From: Telmatactis stephensoni
Lineage: Eukaryota; Cnidaria; Anthozoa; Actiniaria; Isophelliidae
NCBI GenBank assembly: GCA_029948255.1
Contig: JALIZF010001940.1
Coordinates: 2,665,001 to 2,729,000, forward strand
DNA length: 64,000 bases
Reading direction: 5' to 3'
The translations under genes and the position numbers were made by a program. Below the pieces are notes generated by a model. That model was not told the DNA's origin. It ran no database searches and saw only the letters and a list, made by a program, of their open reading frames with translations. Below, piece by piece: positions 21,401 through 33,003 of the stretch; positions within the stretch are counted from its first letter, which is position 1; every line of letters starts with the position of its first letter.

Positions 21401-24400
21401 GTTTTCGAGGTCTCAGTTTTCAGGTCTCAGTTTTCAAGGTCTGAGGTTTCAAGGGTCTGAGTTTTCAAGAGACCTGTATCCAGTCATCTTCCCCCTTGAC
21501 ATCTCTCCCCCCATCTATTATCTAAACATAATTATTTTTATGATCTTTTTGAGGTCTGAGTTTTCGGGTCAAGCAGTTTTCAAGGTCTGAGGTTTCAAGG
21601 GTCTGAGTTTCCAAGAGACCTGTATCCGGTCATCTTGCCCCCTTGTCATGTCTACCCCCATATACTGCCACCTTGCCCCTGTATGATTTTGTATATATCA
21701 CATTTTGCCTCATGGCTTGTTGTTTTGTAATCACTCAGTAGATTGTTTCATGCTCTGTAATATTTTAATTTAAAATTAAGACAGAGCAAGATGAGATAAA
21801 AATGACAATTTTTACTGTCATGATTGAGCAACAATACCTAAGAATACTTATTTTAGTGAGTACAAAATTGAGGGATTTTAGTGAGACCATTAAAATACAT
21901 GTTTTCACCAAAAATAATACTAAGAGAGAACTAAACAAATATGAGGCCGTGTTACATGCTGTATTACATAGTTGAAAACTGTTTTGCCATATTTTACATA
22001 GAATAGGGCAAACTAAGAACCAGTTTATATATAATAAATCCTTCATTAGATATTTTCTTGTGTATTAGGGGCTGATATTTTACTCATCGCTTGTATTTCA
22101 CCTTACCTTAAGGCTGGGCAAAATATATACGCGAGACATAAAATATCAGCCCATAACACACAAGAAAATATCTAATAAGTGGTATTTAATAAAATGTCAA
22201 TTGAATAATTAAAAAAATAATTATAAAAAATAATAACACTAATTAAAAATACAATGTACATTGTTTATCTTACCAATCATGGTTTGTGGCGTTATTAGAC
22301 CAAGAGCTGCCATAAACTCTAATTTCTACAAAATAATGAATAATAATATAACAAACAATTAAAGGATAATTACCATTTCTAAATCCCATTGGTCATGTGA
22401 CCACCAAAATCGAACCATACATGGGCAAAAATGTTAAGGATCCTAATTCTCACTTTGATTCCAAAGCTCATTGCTGTACAACAAATATTAGCAAAGATAT
22501 TGTGATATAAATTTTTCGAGACGGTCTCATGTAATGATCGACCCAGGCCTTAACACGCTTGAGAACTGCATGTTCAAATGAGCAGAGTTGTAAAAGAAAT
22601 CAACCAAATTCTGCAAAACCAAAACATGCAAAGACCAGGTTTCATGTTTTGTATATAGACAACAGGAACTTGAGAATGTAAACCAGTTCTTTTCCATCTG
22701 GCCAGAAAGTCTCTCTTTCATTATCATTTATTTGAAAACTCTCACTGAGTTTGAAAGGCAATTGAAAATGAATAGGCAAAAACAACAAACAAACAAACAA
22801 ACCAGCATTGTATATTGTGCTTACAGCCCAGTTCACATGACAACACAAGCATAGACAAAAGCATATTAAGCCTTTTTTACCAGTTCACACACGCAACCTA
22901 ACGTCATAAGCATAAGAAAATGGAAAAGTTTTCTTTCTGCTCGATAATGCTTATGGCTATGCTTATGTCATCGTGTGAACTGGGCCTAAACCCTTTTTTG
23001 ATATCCCGTCTTCCCTGCTGCCATCAATTCATGGCTGCCTAAGGTCTCTATTACAGCAATGACATGATCATGGCAAAACACAGCTGTTTCTACTAAAGAC
23101 AGGAGGACCTCTACCTTAGGTTCAACTGGTGGTATATCCTCTTTCTTAGGAACTTTATTGGTGAGCATAACTGGCGGCTTTGGCAGTAATGGTGGTAAGT
23201 TACTTGTATAATGTCCAGCTGTCCGTCCTGGCTGTGAAGTGTGTTTGGATACAGTGTGTTTGCTTACAGGGATAGCATTGTTACTTTGTTGTATGGTAGA
23301 GAGAGGTTGTTTGTTGTGAGGAATAAATGTTGGTGATTTGATATTGAATGGACTTGTGGGACTTTTGGATATGAACGATGTGCCACCCTGAAAAAAAGTA
23401 ACATTTCAATTTAATAAGGATATTGAATTTAATATTGGTTTAATAAACACATATGACTAACAAATTTGTTTTGATTGTGGGATCTTGCATCAAACCACTA
23501 CTAATAGATCTTGCACAAGAAAAATCTCAACACCTCCCAGGTATTTGATGCATGATGATTTAACACTGGAAATGAGATTATCAGTCTCCCAGATGTTTAC
23601 TGAGCCATACAAATAATGACTGGAACAAGTGCATGATCTCATAGCATTTTTTGATAAAGTCACATGCAATTCTTGTAATTTAACCAACTGATGAAGGCTG
23701 CAGCTACAGCCAAAACATCTTACAAAAAATCTTACAAATCAGAGGCAAAAAGTATTATTAATAATTTTTATTCTTGACAATAGAGGCTTTGCACCATCAC
23801 GCAATGGCAACAATGACAGGAGGCAGGAACAATACAGTCTGGACTTATCTGGTTTACATTAGAAAGAATTCAATTTCCCAGGGGGAATTAAAGCCAAAAT
23901 TGCTATGCCTCCTGTCATGGCTGCCACCATGCGATAACCCAAAGCCTCTATTGAATTATGAATCCTGACTGCAAACTGACAACATTTTTATCTCCCAGAG
24001 TGTTTACACAGACTGTACAAGATGTGCTCATGCACAAAGATGTAGATTATCTCAAAATGCAAAACTTGCTTTTCTTGTGTTCTATATCTTCCAGGATGTT
24101 TATATCAAAGAACTGAGATTCAAACAATTGATATTGCTTGAAAAACTATATATATATATACAATTTATAAAATATTTGAGATATAACGGGCACACTGATT
24201 GGCTGGCTACCATGTTTATATCAGAGGACAGAGACATGGCTCGTTCAAAAAACGTCGAAAATATTTTATAATTTAAACAATATAAAATGGCCGCTTATGC
24301 CTCTGCACTGTGATATATACACTCTGGAAGATGTACAGCACTCGAAAAGCAAGAGAAGCACTCGGCTACCTCGTGTTCCCAGGGGCGGATCCAGGATTTT

Positions 24401-27400
24401 TTCAGAGGGGGGGTTGCGGCACTAAGTTGGACTAGTGGAGAGAGATAAGGGACGGACCTTTAGAAAAGTGATGGGGGGTGGGACTTTTGATTGTTGCTGG
24501 AATTTTTTTAATTTTCAATCTATGCTGCAAGAATTTTTTTGTGACTTATTCGTCTGCATGAATTTTTTTTCTGTACAGTTTTGTAATTCCTTATAACTTA
24601 CCTCTATATATAAAAGAGAGGGCAACTTACTTTTATATATAAAAGAGAGGAAGCTTTGATCAATTCCATAAGATAAACGAATTCTACAACCTTTAATGCT
24701 AAAATGCAACATACCTGTTCATGCTCAACGTTGCATCATGGGTAATCAGGGCAAGTACTGTGGAAAATACAGTGTTCGCATGTTTTTACTTGCCCTGATT
24801 GCCCATAATGCAACGATACCCCTAGAATCTGATAATAGATGTATGTCAGGGACCGCGGAGTACCTTCAAAAGTGTGTGTGTGTGTGTGTTGGGGGGGGGG
24901 GGGGGGGGCTGCAGCGGCGGATCTAGACCTTTTAAAAGAGGAGATACCATTTTACAAAACACGACAGGGCGTAACTTCCTCAAACGCCCTTTTAACCTTT
25001 TAAAGTAACATCGCAGGGCTGTAGCAGGCCATAAAATTCTGAGGCAAAAACAACCGATATTATAATTATCCTTTTTCGCGAGCGTAGCGAGCGCGAAATT
25101 TGAGCTAAGGCGTGTCAATATGATTAACAATTACAATAAAACCAACAACAACAAACATTTAGAAAGTAAAGCTTTGGGAAAGTATATTGTCCTACACATT
25201 TAGACAGACGATAGGGAGCGTGAGAGAGAGAAAGAAAAAAACATGATAACAACCGTTGATGTTCTCTAAGCGCGAGCCGGTCTCGGGCAAGAGCCAAGAT
25301 ATAGGTGTTCACAAAGGCTACTTCCTAGGGTAAATACATTGTGCGCGTCACTCCTCCACAATCACAATAATCGTAGTTATTAATTTAAGTCAATTTTTTG
25401 TTAAGTCATATAAAGATTCGAAGTTATGCCATTAAAACTGTTTGATGCCTATTTTGGGGGACATCAGGCTACTGTGATAACGTGATTAACGGGGTAATGA
25501 GATAAATGCTGCTATCGTGGGTGCTATCCGATATGGCGTGTTTTACCAGATTTAATCAAATCTGTCACTCTCATAGGGGGGGTTGCAACCCCCACAACCC
25601 CTCCCCTAGATCCGCCCCTGGTTCCTAATCTTGCTTTTCTCTTGCTCTACATCTTCCATCGTATCTATATCACAGTACAGAGACATGCGCGCACGTTTTA
25701 TATTCCTTAAGTACAGACCTGTGATGAGACTATAACTACAGGTGAAGGCTTTGGTTTCAGGTTGGGTAGGCCATGAGTCCCAATGGATATACTTCTCATT
25801 GCAACTGACTTCACTTCTTCAGCTTGATCTTGTGGTTCTTGTTTGATAGTGACTTTTGCCATCTTTCCAAGTGATGAGGATATAATATCACCATTTTTGT
25901 TTTCTTGAGAATTCACATATTCTTTTTGAGGAATGGATTGTGACTGGAAAAAATCAATAATCATGCATAGTAAGGGATAATCAAGAATCAGGGTTCATAT
26001 GACCAGATAATTCAATATTTAATCCAGGAGTTTCAAGGAGGATTTCCAGATTATTTCCAGGTTTTTTCTAGGATTGTTTTCACTTCACTCAAGCAAAAGA
26101 ATTAAATAATATATTTGCATAAAGTTTTTTCTGGCTGTATTAGTAATGTAAATGAAGCTTTTAGTGAACATATATGCACAGTAAACATATACTTGTTTAT
26201 GTTTTCCAGGTCGAGTCTTCCAGAATTTAAAAAATCCAGGACTTTCAAGGACTTTCCAGAAAATAAAAATCCAGGGTTTTCCAGGATTTCCAGGAAGTGA
26301 AAGAACCCTGGAGAATAAAAGGGTTGGTGGATGGTCTCACCAAAAGTCTTGCAAAAGTTTCAGTCAAATTTCTGGAAGTGTCAAAAGTATTTTTTGCTTT
26401 CACTTTTTTTTTTGGTGTTGTGTGTGTTCATTACTCCAGCCTAATTTTCACAGGGAATACTAATGATAATTATCATAATTATAACAGTTTCAGTTCCTGT
26501 TTATATGAAAATGAGTTGATCCAGCTATAGCCAGGATTATAAATGCCGCCGAGTTATGTCAGTAGTACATGCTATGTAACAATTAATTACCGTGCTGCAC
26601 TGTGACCATGTGATTGCCAATTTTTTTTATAACAACATTCCAAACTTCCACCATAACTGTCCGGTGCCACTTTTACAATCAAATCTACTCTATGTCAGTC
26701 AGATTTTTGATATAAAGCTTAATTGTTCAGTAAATAAAATAATGAGCCCAATTTTTAAAATACTTGTCATGTCATGTCAGGCCAATTTTTTTGAAAGATG
26801 AATCGAATGAATTTTAGTGCCAAAAATAGTACGACTCAAAATGTGCCCTGTTGTTTTGTTTTCCCTGGGGACATGCAACACAAAAGAGGATTAAATCTGG
26901 TTACTTGCTTTTATACAGGCTTGCACTGTAGATTGGACATAATTACAACTAACCTTTAGAAGTTCTTGACGGAGATGATTAACAACTCTGTTCTAGAAAT
27001 CAAATACAAACAAAAGCTATCAGAAAATGATTAGATTCAGTAACGTACATGTATAGAGTGATAATTAAATGTAAATCCTTTATTTGATGCACAAAAATCT
27101 ATTATTGTCATTGAAATTTCAGTAAACAGAAAAATAATTGCAATTGCTGGAAAGGGAATAACATTAGCAAAACAGTGAAGTCTGAAGGAAATAAATTCAA
27201 AACTCATGAGAATGCAAATTCTTTAAAAGAGTGAATTTTGTAAGAAAACCTTTGCTGCTAGGCATCTCTTGCCTACTAACAAATGTTTTCATACAAATAT
27301 TTCAATATTTGAAAAATTCATATTTTCTCGAGTTTTGAACTTACTTCATTCAAACTTTACAATTGTAATAATCTTGAAGAGCTCTTTCCAGCTATGGTAA

Positions 27401-30315
27401 TTATTCTTCTGTCCTATGATGTTTGAAATTACATGATAAAAGCTCATTCACTGTGGAATTCATACAGGGGTAGCCCTTCACTAGAAAATTACTTTTTTTT
27501 CTTCAAATTTCAAATGACTTCAAAAATATATTCACAGGAAAAGAATGTCAATTCCCAGCTTGGGTCAAACGTGCGGCTTCCCTGGGTCTAACCAGAGAAA
27601 CCCTGGGAATCTGTTCTATTTTACAAGTTTGGGTATTACAGATTTCCCAAGTAAAATAGAACAGATTCCCAGTTTAGACCCGGCAGACTGAAACCCCAAG
27701 TAGATTCCATTTTTCTGTGTCTATATTCTAATTAGATGCATACTAGACAATTTCAAAATGTGGTGAGGACAAATAGTATAGGGGCATAGTTGAATATATA
27801 TATTTTGGCGTCTTCGCATGTATTACGGATGCTTGGAAAAATGGGGTCTATTTGTTTCATAACTTTTATTGAAATAATTTAGAAAACCTTTATTCTGAAA
27901 AACCTTTTTTAAGGACGAATAAAGTATTTGTGTATGTATGTATGTATGTAAAAAGAAAAAAAAGGAATAAAGAAAAAAGGAACCTGTTAAAAATGTCACA
28001 TTACTTGTAAAAATATGTTATACAAAAATATATATGTAATAATGTAATAATTGTAAAAATAATGAGATCTGTAAAATAAAAAAGTCTGGGAAGAAGAAAA
28101 AAAGGTACCAATTACTGCCACACTGTACTTTACAGAACTTTACTCTCCTCACCACCTATTTTACTATGGATTTCATGTTTCATTTTTACAAACAGCTGAC
28201 TATTTCTCAAAGCCAGCCTCCCAATTTATTCAAATATTTCTGAAGCCCTTGAATGATATACTAACTATTATTAATATATAGGTGGGGGGAGGGGAGGGGA
28301 AACTAGACTGGGGTCTCCTTAAATCAAGACTATATCTGCACACTGTATTATCAAACTCATAAATAACTCATTAGAAAACACAATGAAAATCACTACAACC
28401 GTAACGTAGATCTTTATGTCAGATAAAGATTTTTGTTCATTAGCATAAACTTCAACTTGGATTTTCTAAGCCAGAAATAATCAAACATGGAAAATTCTGG
28501 TCAAATGTGATAATTGACTACTAGACATTTGATAAGCAATATTAAGAACTGAGAGTGTTATATCAGGTCTTTATCCACCGATATAACACGCTCTCTTGTT
28601 CTTTATATACAGTTACTGTACATGTATATTATTACTTACAGAACTTATCTTTATTTCTGTATAATATATAAAACGTACAGTATGTTTTATATATCATACA
28701 GAAATAAAGTATGATACTATAAAATATTATTAATGTGAAGGCTCTGAGTACACAAATACATGTTTATTTTTAAAAACATCTTGGTTAAACAGGAACTCTC
28801 ACAACACATTTTTTTCCTTTGCTTTTTTCCCTTTTCTTTTCTTTACTTCCTTTGTTTCTTTCTTTCATTCTTTTGCTTTGTTTTGCTTTTACTTTAAACA
28901 GTTAATTTGCTTAAATATAGCAAGAAAAAAGAAAATCCATTGTGGATTTTTTTTTTAATATGAAAAAAAGGAAATTTCACATAAGAACTAATTAAAAAAC
29001 ACACAAAAAATAAATTATCTTAACTTATAAATTATTAAATTTGAAAAACTAAAAAGAGTTGAAATAAATTAACTCTGATCTAAGAGTATTCATTTGAAAG
29101 AGATATCGAAAAGATGCAAGATAAATAAACTCAAACACTGCAAATTAGAAATACATTTTTTGCATCGTAATCGAAGAAATATAATTTAAATTTCAAATTA
29201 GACGGAAAATTCTGAAATTATTCTCCTTTGAAACTGCACTTTTCCGGCTTATTTTGAAAAACTACATCAACAGCTGTATATTATTATTTGGGAAAACGCA
29301 CGAAAAAAAGAGAATAATATCGCCCGAATTAGTAGACCTTTGAACTTCGGGAAAGGAGAGCTATATTTTTGGAACAAAACTTTTGTCAAGTTCTTGGTAG
29401 GGCATAAATAAGCTTGTATTTCAGAGATATTCAAAGAAATGAAAGCATTAAGCTTTGTATTCATACTGGAGTTATAAACTCCCTTTAGAAGTGAATACAG
29501 TTATGTGATTGGGTAGTTGGCGGTCCTTAATGCGATGCAAAAATATTATATTCAAAGACCGCCCAAAGGTTATTTCCTCAACTTCACTTTGCATGTAAGC
29601 AGTCGAAATAAAATCAATGCTATGTAATTTTGCCTTACTTGTTGTTCACTTAAGCTTGTGATATGATTCTGTAGTCCTTTTAGTCTTTTCTGAAGGTCAG
29701 GATTCTGTAGAATAATGAGAAATAAGCGATCGAAATAATTCCAGTAAACTATGGAATTGTCGGGAAAGAATTATGAATTCTCATGAACAGGCAAGACTTT
29801 GCGAACAAAACACAACATCAATCCATCTTACCTGTGGGTCCGACTTAATTTGCTTGACCAATACCTGCACAAAAAAGCGACAATTTGAAGAATTTAGAAA
29901 CTTAGAATATTGTTTTAGCCGTACAGGATCATTCAATCGAAGAGAGAAAAGTCTAAAACAAGATTCGATCCAGCGAATGTGGTTGAATAAGATTAACTAT
30001 GCAAGCCCCAACTCCATCGAATTGTAGAACTCCCAAATTCCTCAAACCCGCTAAACTTCGCTCAAATTCCCTCAAGATATTCCCAAACCAGTATAAAAAC
30101 CCTGCTGGAAGTACTTCCAAAAGAAAAATCTAGCGAAAAGTCCGTATTTTGGGGCTTTCAAAGAACAGTAAAGACGTGAAATGTGTTCACTTGTATGCTG
30201 TAGAGGCAGTGTGTCAGTTTACCAAAACCAACCAACCAACCGGCAAAATTCTCCAATGTACCTGATGTTCCTGAATCTGTGATTTGAGTTGAGCTTGTAA
30301 TTTTTCCAGCTCCAT
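15423..30315 (-). CDS. PHF21A: PHF21A/BHC80-like PHD-finger protein (14 coding exons)
   Basis: Coding exons, high to low: 30262-30315, 29832-29864, 29639-29704, 26954-26992, 25719-25943, 23115-23387, 22274-22325, 21138-21217, 20287-20335, 19381-19526, 18215-18364, 16181-16259, 15756-15859, 15423-15524. All have GT..AG borders, phases agree, and the product is 483 aa (human PHF21A ~680). N terminus: coiled coil starting [18 protein letters not shown], close to human. Exon 5 carries a VTIKQEP SUMO-type motif. Exons 7-8 hold [13 protein letters not shown] and a basic RQERKRR stretch. Exons 9-10 make an AT-hook (KRGRGRPPK). Exon 11 is a C4HC3 PHD finger (CAVC..., CDTC, H..C, WICPKC) with the LLM of BHC80. 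Exons 12-14 match the PWPG...SY.A.K region and end in a coiled coil. Known: BHC80 reads unmethylated H3K4 within the LSD1-CoREST repressor complex; the same role is inferred here. Confidence 0.93.
16685..17781. repeat. TIR element in PHF21A region, internal palindrome
   Basis: The ends GGGTATAGACCCATATCACGC and GCGTGATAAGGGTCTATGCCC are inverted copies, and similarity extends inward through TATCAA.TTCATCACA.TGATATT. The interior has a second inverted pair centred near 17055 (TATGGATTTT.GAAGCTA). No transposase frame is seen. It is the same family as 9440-9763 and lies between PHF21A coding exons 11 and 12. Confidence 0.6.
17832..17990. repeat. TTGAAGG palindromic MITE, copy 1
   Basis: The arms are CAATTGAAGGATTCCCTGTG and, inverted, TTTTCACATTGAACCCTTCAATT. 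The interior has AAGTGACTTTTTGATGGATGTCC. Copies occur at 34499-34659, 34929-35082 and 58557-58662. Confidence 0.7.
18007..18206. repeat. 200-bp TIR MITE beside the PHD exon
   Basis: About 70-bp arms start TACCACCGTGTGCATAATTA and mirror to TAATTATGCAAACGGTGGTA. The MITE begins only eight bases inside the intron following the PHF21A PHD exon (5' splice site at 18214 on the minus strand). Confidence 0.75.
18550..18822 (-). repeat. tRNA-derived SINE
   Basis: On the minus strand, A-box-like GGCACAGTTGGTTAGTGCG and B-box-like CTAGTTCGATCCCC have tRNA spacing. The unit ends in a (TTTAC)n tail at 18550-18580. It lies in an intron of the PHF21A homologue. Confidence 0.75.
19567..19731. repeat. AGAGGCTTTGCACCATCACG MITE, copy 1
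   Basis: The inverted ends read TAGAGGCTTTGCACCATCACG and CGTGATGGTGCAAAGTCTCTA, with CAGCCATGACAG next to each. A second copy is at 23779-23952. Both sit in PHF21A introns. Confidence 0.7.
20466..20675. repeat. Perfect (TAGAA)42 microsatellite
   Basis: Forty-two uninterrupted copies of a pentanucleotide, flanked by related AAATA-rich sequence, within a PHF21A intron (20336-21137). The long low-complexity frame on the minus strand is only a translation of this array. Confidence 0.97.
20933..21089. mobile_element. GGGCGGATCC-ended element, short copy
   Basis: The ends CAAGGGCGGATCCAGG and CCTAGATCCGCCCTG are inverted copies. Flanking pentamers are ATATG and CTATG (4 of 5 identical). It is a short deleted member of the same family as 24380-25620, 38349-41458 and 48196-48389. 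Confidence 0.65.
21470..21690. repeat. Diverged Mutator-like end fragments
   Basis: Two stretches (GTATCCAGTCATCTTCCCCC near 21477 and GTATCCGGTCATCTTGCCCC near 21620) match the right terminus of the element at 10687-12587. They are embedded in a GGTCTGAGTTTTC-type tandem repeat running from about 21380. Confidence 0.55.
22032..22198. repeat. Palindromic MITE-like repeat
   Basis: The arms TTAGATATTTTCTTGTGT and ACACAAGAAAATATCTAA are inverted, continuing with CTGATATTTTA...TAAAATATCAG. A half copy occurs near 37560-37650. Confidence 0.6.
23779..23952. repeat. AGAGGCTTTGCACCATCACG MITE, copy 2
   Basis: The ends CAATAGAGGCTTTGCACC and CCTCTATTG are inverted, with the same interior as 19567-19731 (GGAGGCAGGAACAATA, GGCTGCCA). 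It lies in a PHF21A intron. Confidence 0.7.
24188..25712. repeat. Foldback element split by a transposon
   Basis: The left arm (24188-24379) and right arm (25621-25712) together match the continuous foldback at 49560-49803. Shared parts include GATTGGCTGGCTACCATGTT, CTCTGGAAGATGTA.AGCACTCG and the inverted CTCTACATCTTCC...ATATCACAGTACAGAGACATG. The interruption is the element at 24380-25620. Confidence 0.7.
24380..25620. mobile_element. CAGGGGCGGATCC element with 5-bp target duplication
   Basis: The ends CAGGGGCGGATCCAGG and CTAGATCCGCCCCTG are inverted. They are flanked by GTTCC on both sides (24375-24379 and 25621-25625). The related sequence at 49742-49756 carries a single GTTCC, so it serves as an uninserted comparison. 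There is no transposase. The interior includes a GT/poly-G run at 24873-24908. CAG..G ends with 5-bp duplications suit hAT-type transposons of the 5-bp class (inference). Confidence 0.75.
27549..27690. repeat. Imperfect inverted repeat
   Basis: The arms AACCCTGGGAATCTGTTCTATTTTAC (in two pieces) and its inverse GTAAAATAGAACAGATTCCC flank a short loop. Outer parts (CCCAGCTTGGGTCAAAC / TTTAGACCCGG) pair weakly. It lies in a PHF21A intron. Confidence 0.5.
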
Positions 30316-31060
30316 TCCAGCTCGAAATCAGTCTTAAAAGAGGACTTGTAGATTTGTTTTCGTATTTTTTTAGTGAGACTTCTGAGGCACCATACCCCAC
30401 TATAACAGAAGTGAAATGACCATATACGTAACAGCTAGCCGAGTGGAGCAATTCAATGCACAAAGACCCGGATGTGGGGGCATTTACTTTCGAAATTTCG
30501 GCCCCTCGGGTACAAGAGAGCTGCATCAAAACCCCAAAACATTATCTAAATGTTCACGGATTTTTAGAATCCGTCTTTTATACCTTTGAAATGAAAATTC
30601 GTGGTTAATTTGGTTCACAAATTAATTCTCTCCCTCCCTCCCCAAGGATCATTTACATTAACATAAAGCCAGTTTCGGCCAAGTTATTTTTTTTCTTTCT
30701 CTCTTTCTTTTTTTTAGTTGTTTGTTTGTTCTTTCGTTATTTCTTCTTTCCATTTTTTGAGTGGGCTGGTATATATCATTCCGTTTCTGTGTATTTGAGT
30801 TTCTTATTCCGAGAAGTTAACAATCTGGGTTAGCAAAGGTTATAAGTCATAAGGACCTGAATAGAGGAATCTAGCGAGAATCCGGATATCCAGCACGAAA
30901 ACCGGTCCTCAGCCCTTCAGATTGCAATGAATCAACCAATGGTTGATTTTTATAAATTCTAGCCCAATTTCGTATCCAGTTATCCATTTTGCGGTTTTCT
31001 TACCTGCAAGTTAGCTCCTTGTAACCGCGTTTAATTGCGTGCGACCAGAGACTCAGAAAG
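30316..31060 (-). other. Leader region of the PHF21A homologue, likely untranslated 5' exon at 31004-31060
   Basis: On the minus strand, AACTTGCAG is followed by GTAAGAAAA at 31003, a strong 5' splice site. A pyrimidine-rich acceptor (CCTCTTTTAAG) lies just upstream of the start codon at 30315. An untranslated first exon near 31.0 kb spliced to the coding exon is inferred. The larger minus-strand frames here are out of phase with the gene. Confidence 0.5.
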
Positions 31061-31236
31061 TTCGACATGAGCTGAAAAGGTGAAAAGCCTTTCCGCTCGA
31101 GTGTTCAATAATCCGATTCACCACAGGAACCCCAACACCTGCAACCACGGCAACGAAATGAGCGTTCAACAACAACAAATAACCATTGAAGTGATTAAAT
31201 GGATATCCTCGCCATAAAATGACCCGTTTATAACAG
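31061..31236. promoter_or_regulatory. Probable divergent promoter
   Basis: About 180 bases separate the inferred first exon of the minus-strand PHF21A homologue from the start codon of the plus-strand 259-aa gene. No TATA box is obvious. Shared use of this interval is inferred from layout only. Confidence 0.4.
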
Positions 31237-32016
31237 ATGATGGCTTTTAAACTTAGAAGTAAGACTACTTTTGGAATCCCTTCAAAAACTCCAGCTTCGG
31301 AGGTAGTTTTGGACTCAAGAAGTTTCATCCGCCAAGCGCCTTCCTCCCTGCGCGACAAGCCGTACAGTGAAGCCCAAAAAAGACTTTGGATGGATATTAC
31401 AGATTTAGACACCTCGAATATCGAGAAGACAGATGAAGAATATAACAGTAATATGTGGAAAAACTTTAAGTTTGTGAGATCTAAGGCTAGTGCCGGAAGT
31501 TTGACACAGTCGCGTTCGAATTCGAACTCGAAACGCAATGTTACTTTACCGAAGTACAAGACGACAACTGTAGAACAGGACCCTCAAATCCACAATATGG
31601 TCGCCGATATTTACCCTTTAAAGCTACCCAAACCTTCAAACATCGGTGGAAATACCTACGATAAATTTCTCACTGAAGCAAAGCTTCAAGAACAGAAGCG
31701 ACAAAGAATCTCACTTCAGCTTGGAAAAACTCAGGAATATCAATACCGAGTCTTGAAAATTCGAAGTGAATGCCGCGCGCCCCCGGTAAACTTAGAAGGG
31801 GAAATTATTCCACCAAAGGAATTCAGAAAATATCCACAGAAAGCAGAGTTTTTAATCGACGAAGCATACTTAGAAAGTAAACCCATGAGTTACGTTGCTC
31901 AGACTTCAAGACCTTATACTGGGTCACCGGATTTTAGATTCAGTCGTGGCTCTACTTGGAAACAAGGCTTAAGGGGTACTTCAAAAAGTGATTATGCTTG
32001 GTCTGGTCGTCTGTAG
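31237..32016 (+). CDS. Intronless 259-aa protein of unknown family
   Basis: A single long frame starts with MMAFKLRSKTTFGIPSKTP and ends SDYAWSGRL. It is basic, rich in Ser/Lys/Tyr, with no signal peptide, membrane segment or coiled coil that is obvious by eye. Features include a Ser/Asn low-complexity stretch (SLTQSRSNSNSKRN, near residues 89-102), a Lys/Pro segment (YPLKLPKPS), and a Tyr/Arg/Ser/Gly-rich tail. Codon use is ordinary and the overlapping minus-strand 168-aa frame has no such organisation, so this strand is preferred. Head-to-head placement with PHF21A suggests a shared promoter. The tail resembles small ciliary or sperm microtubule-associated proteins in composition only; no function is claimed. 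Confidence 0.75.
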   Translation: MMAFKLRSKTTFGIPSKTPASEVVLDSRSFIRQAPSSLRDKPYSEAQKRLWMDITDLDTSNIEKTDEEYNSNMWKNFKFVRSKASAGSLTQSRSNSNSKRNVTLPKYKTTTVEQDPQIHNMVADIYPLKLPKPSNIGGNTYDKFLTEAKLQEQKRQRISLQLGKTQEYQYRVLKIRSECRAPPVNLEGEIIPPKEFRKYPQKAEFLIDEAYLESKPMSYVAQTSRPYTGSPDFRFSRGSTWKQGLRGTSKSDYAWSGRL

Positions 32017-32169
32017 GGTTATTTGAAATGTTTGCGTGGAATTTACGGTACTATTAGAGATTTACAGCCCATTAATTGGTAGATTAAAGGTGTCTTTAAG
32101 GATAAAAGGTTATCACTAACTATTTCTAAAGGCAAGGCACAAAGCAAGAAAGAATGAAAAGAAAGAATG

Positions 32170-32485
32170 AAAAGAAAGAAAGAAGGAAGGAAGGAAGGAA
32201 GGAAGGAAGGAAGGAAACTAAGGATAGCAAGAGAAAAAAAGTATCAAGGAAATAATGAAAAAGAAATAAAACAAATGAAATAAACATAATGGGATAAGAA
32301 TCCCAACTGGCTAGGAGGCAAACCAGTTGGCTATTTTACAGGCATGGTTGAGAAGCTGAATATCAACTAGGCAAAGCCAGAACAAATTCAACTTCACCTA
32401 GTGGCCAGAGTGGGGACTCCAACTTGGGACACTGGATTGCAAGACAGAATTGATGCTCTGACCACTCAACCATGCTAGCTACTAC
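32170..32485 (-). repeat. tRNA-derived SINE, second family
   Basis: On the minus strand from about 32482 the sequence GGTTGAGTGGTCAGAGCATC resembles an A box, and AAGTTGGAGTCCCC a B box about 40 bases on. The downstream end is a (TTCC)n tract near 32175-32217. It differs in sequence and tail from the SINE at 18550-18822. Confidence 0.6.
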
Positions 32486-32904
32486 AATTTGAGACTAAAA
32501 ATCAATTTTAAGAAATGTTTCCCTACAACAGTTTGCATTTGTTAATTACAAAATATAACTCTGAGTACTAGTTGTTCTGTTCTATTATTATTCAACAGTA
32601 ACTGCACACATGAATACCATAAGTAAAGGGCTTATTCCAACATACAACAATGGATTGGGGGAGGGAGGGGTATGGGGGTCAAAAATTGATTCTGTTGACA
32701 TCAACTATACACCTGTTTTATAGGGGAGGCCTAAAGCTCCAATGCTTATAGCTAGACCAAAAAGATTTATAGTACTCACCTCACATAATAACACTCCAAA
32801 AAAATTTGTCCTTGACAGTGGTATCTTTCAAATCGCAGCCACTACCACAAAGTTTTTGATTACTTTTTGACAACCTTGAATAACACTAAACAATTACATA
32901 TCAG

Positions 32905-33003
32905 TGCTTCACTTTGATGTCTTGATAGGCAGAGTTTGTACATAGATGTAACAATGTATGATGTACAAACTCTGCCTATGAAACTGATCAAAGTGAAGTG
33001 CCG
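32905..33003. repeat. Palindrome
   Basis: CACTTTGAT..CTTGATAGGCAGAGTTTGTACAT and its inverse ATGTACAAACTCTGCCTATGAAACTGATCAAAGTG form two ~38-bp arms with a short loop. Confidence 0.7.

Noticed and set aside
30158..30529. 123-residue minus-strand frame at the PHF21A 5' end
   Set aside because: It is in a different frame from the coding exon 30262-30315, which matches PHF21A exactly and has a proper 5' splice site.
31053..31559. 168-residue minus-strand frame
   Set aside because: Overlaps the better-supported 259-residue plus-strand frame and the PHF21A leader; no domain.
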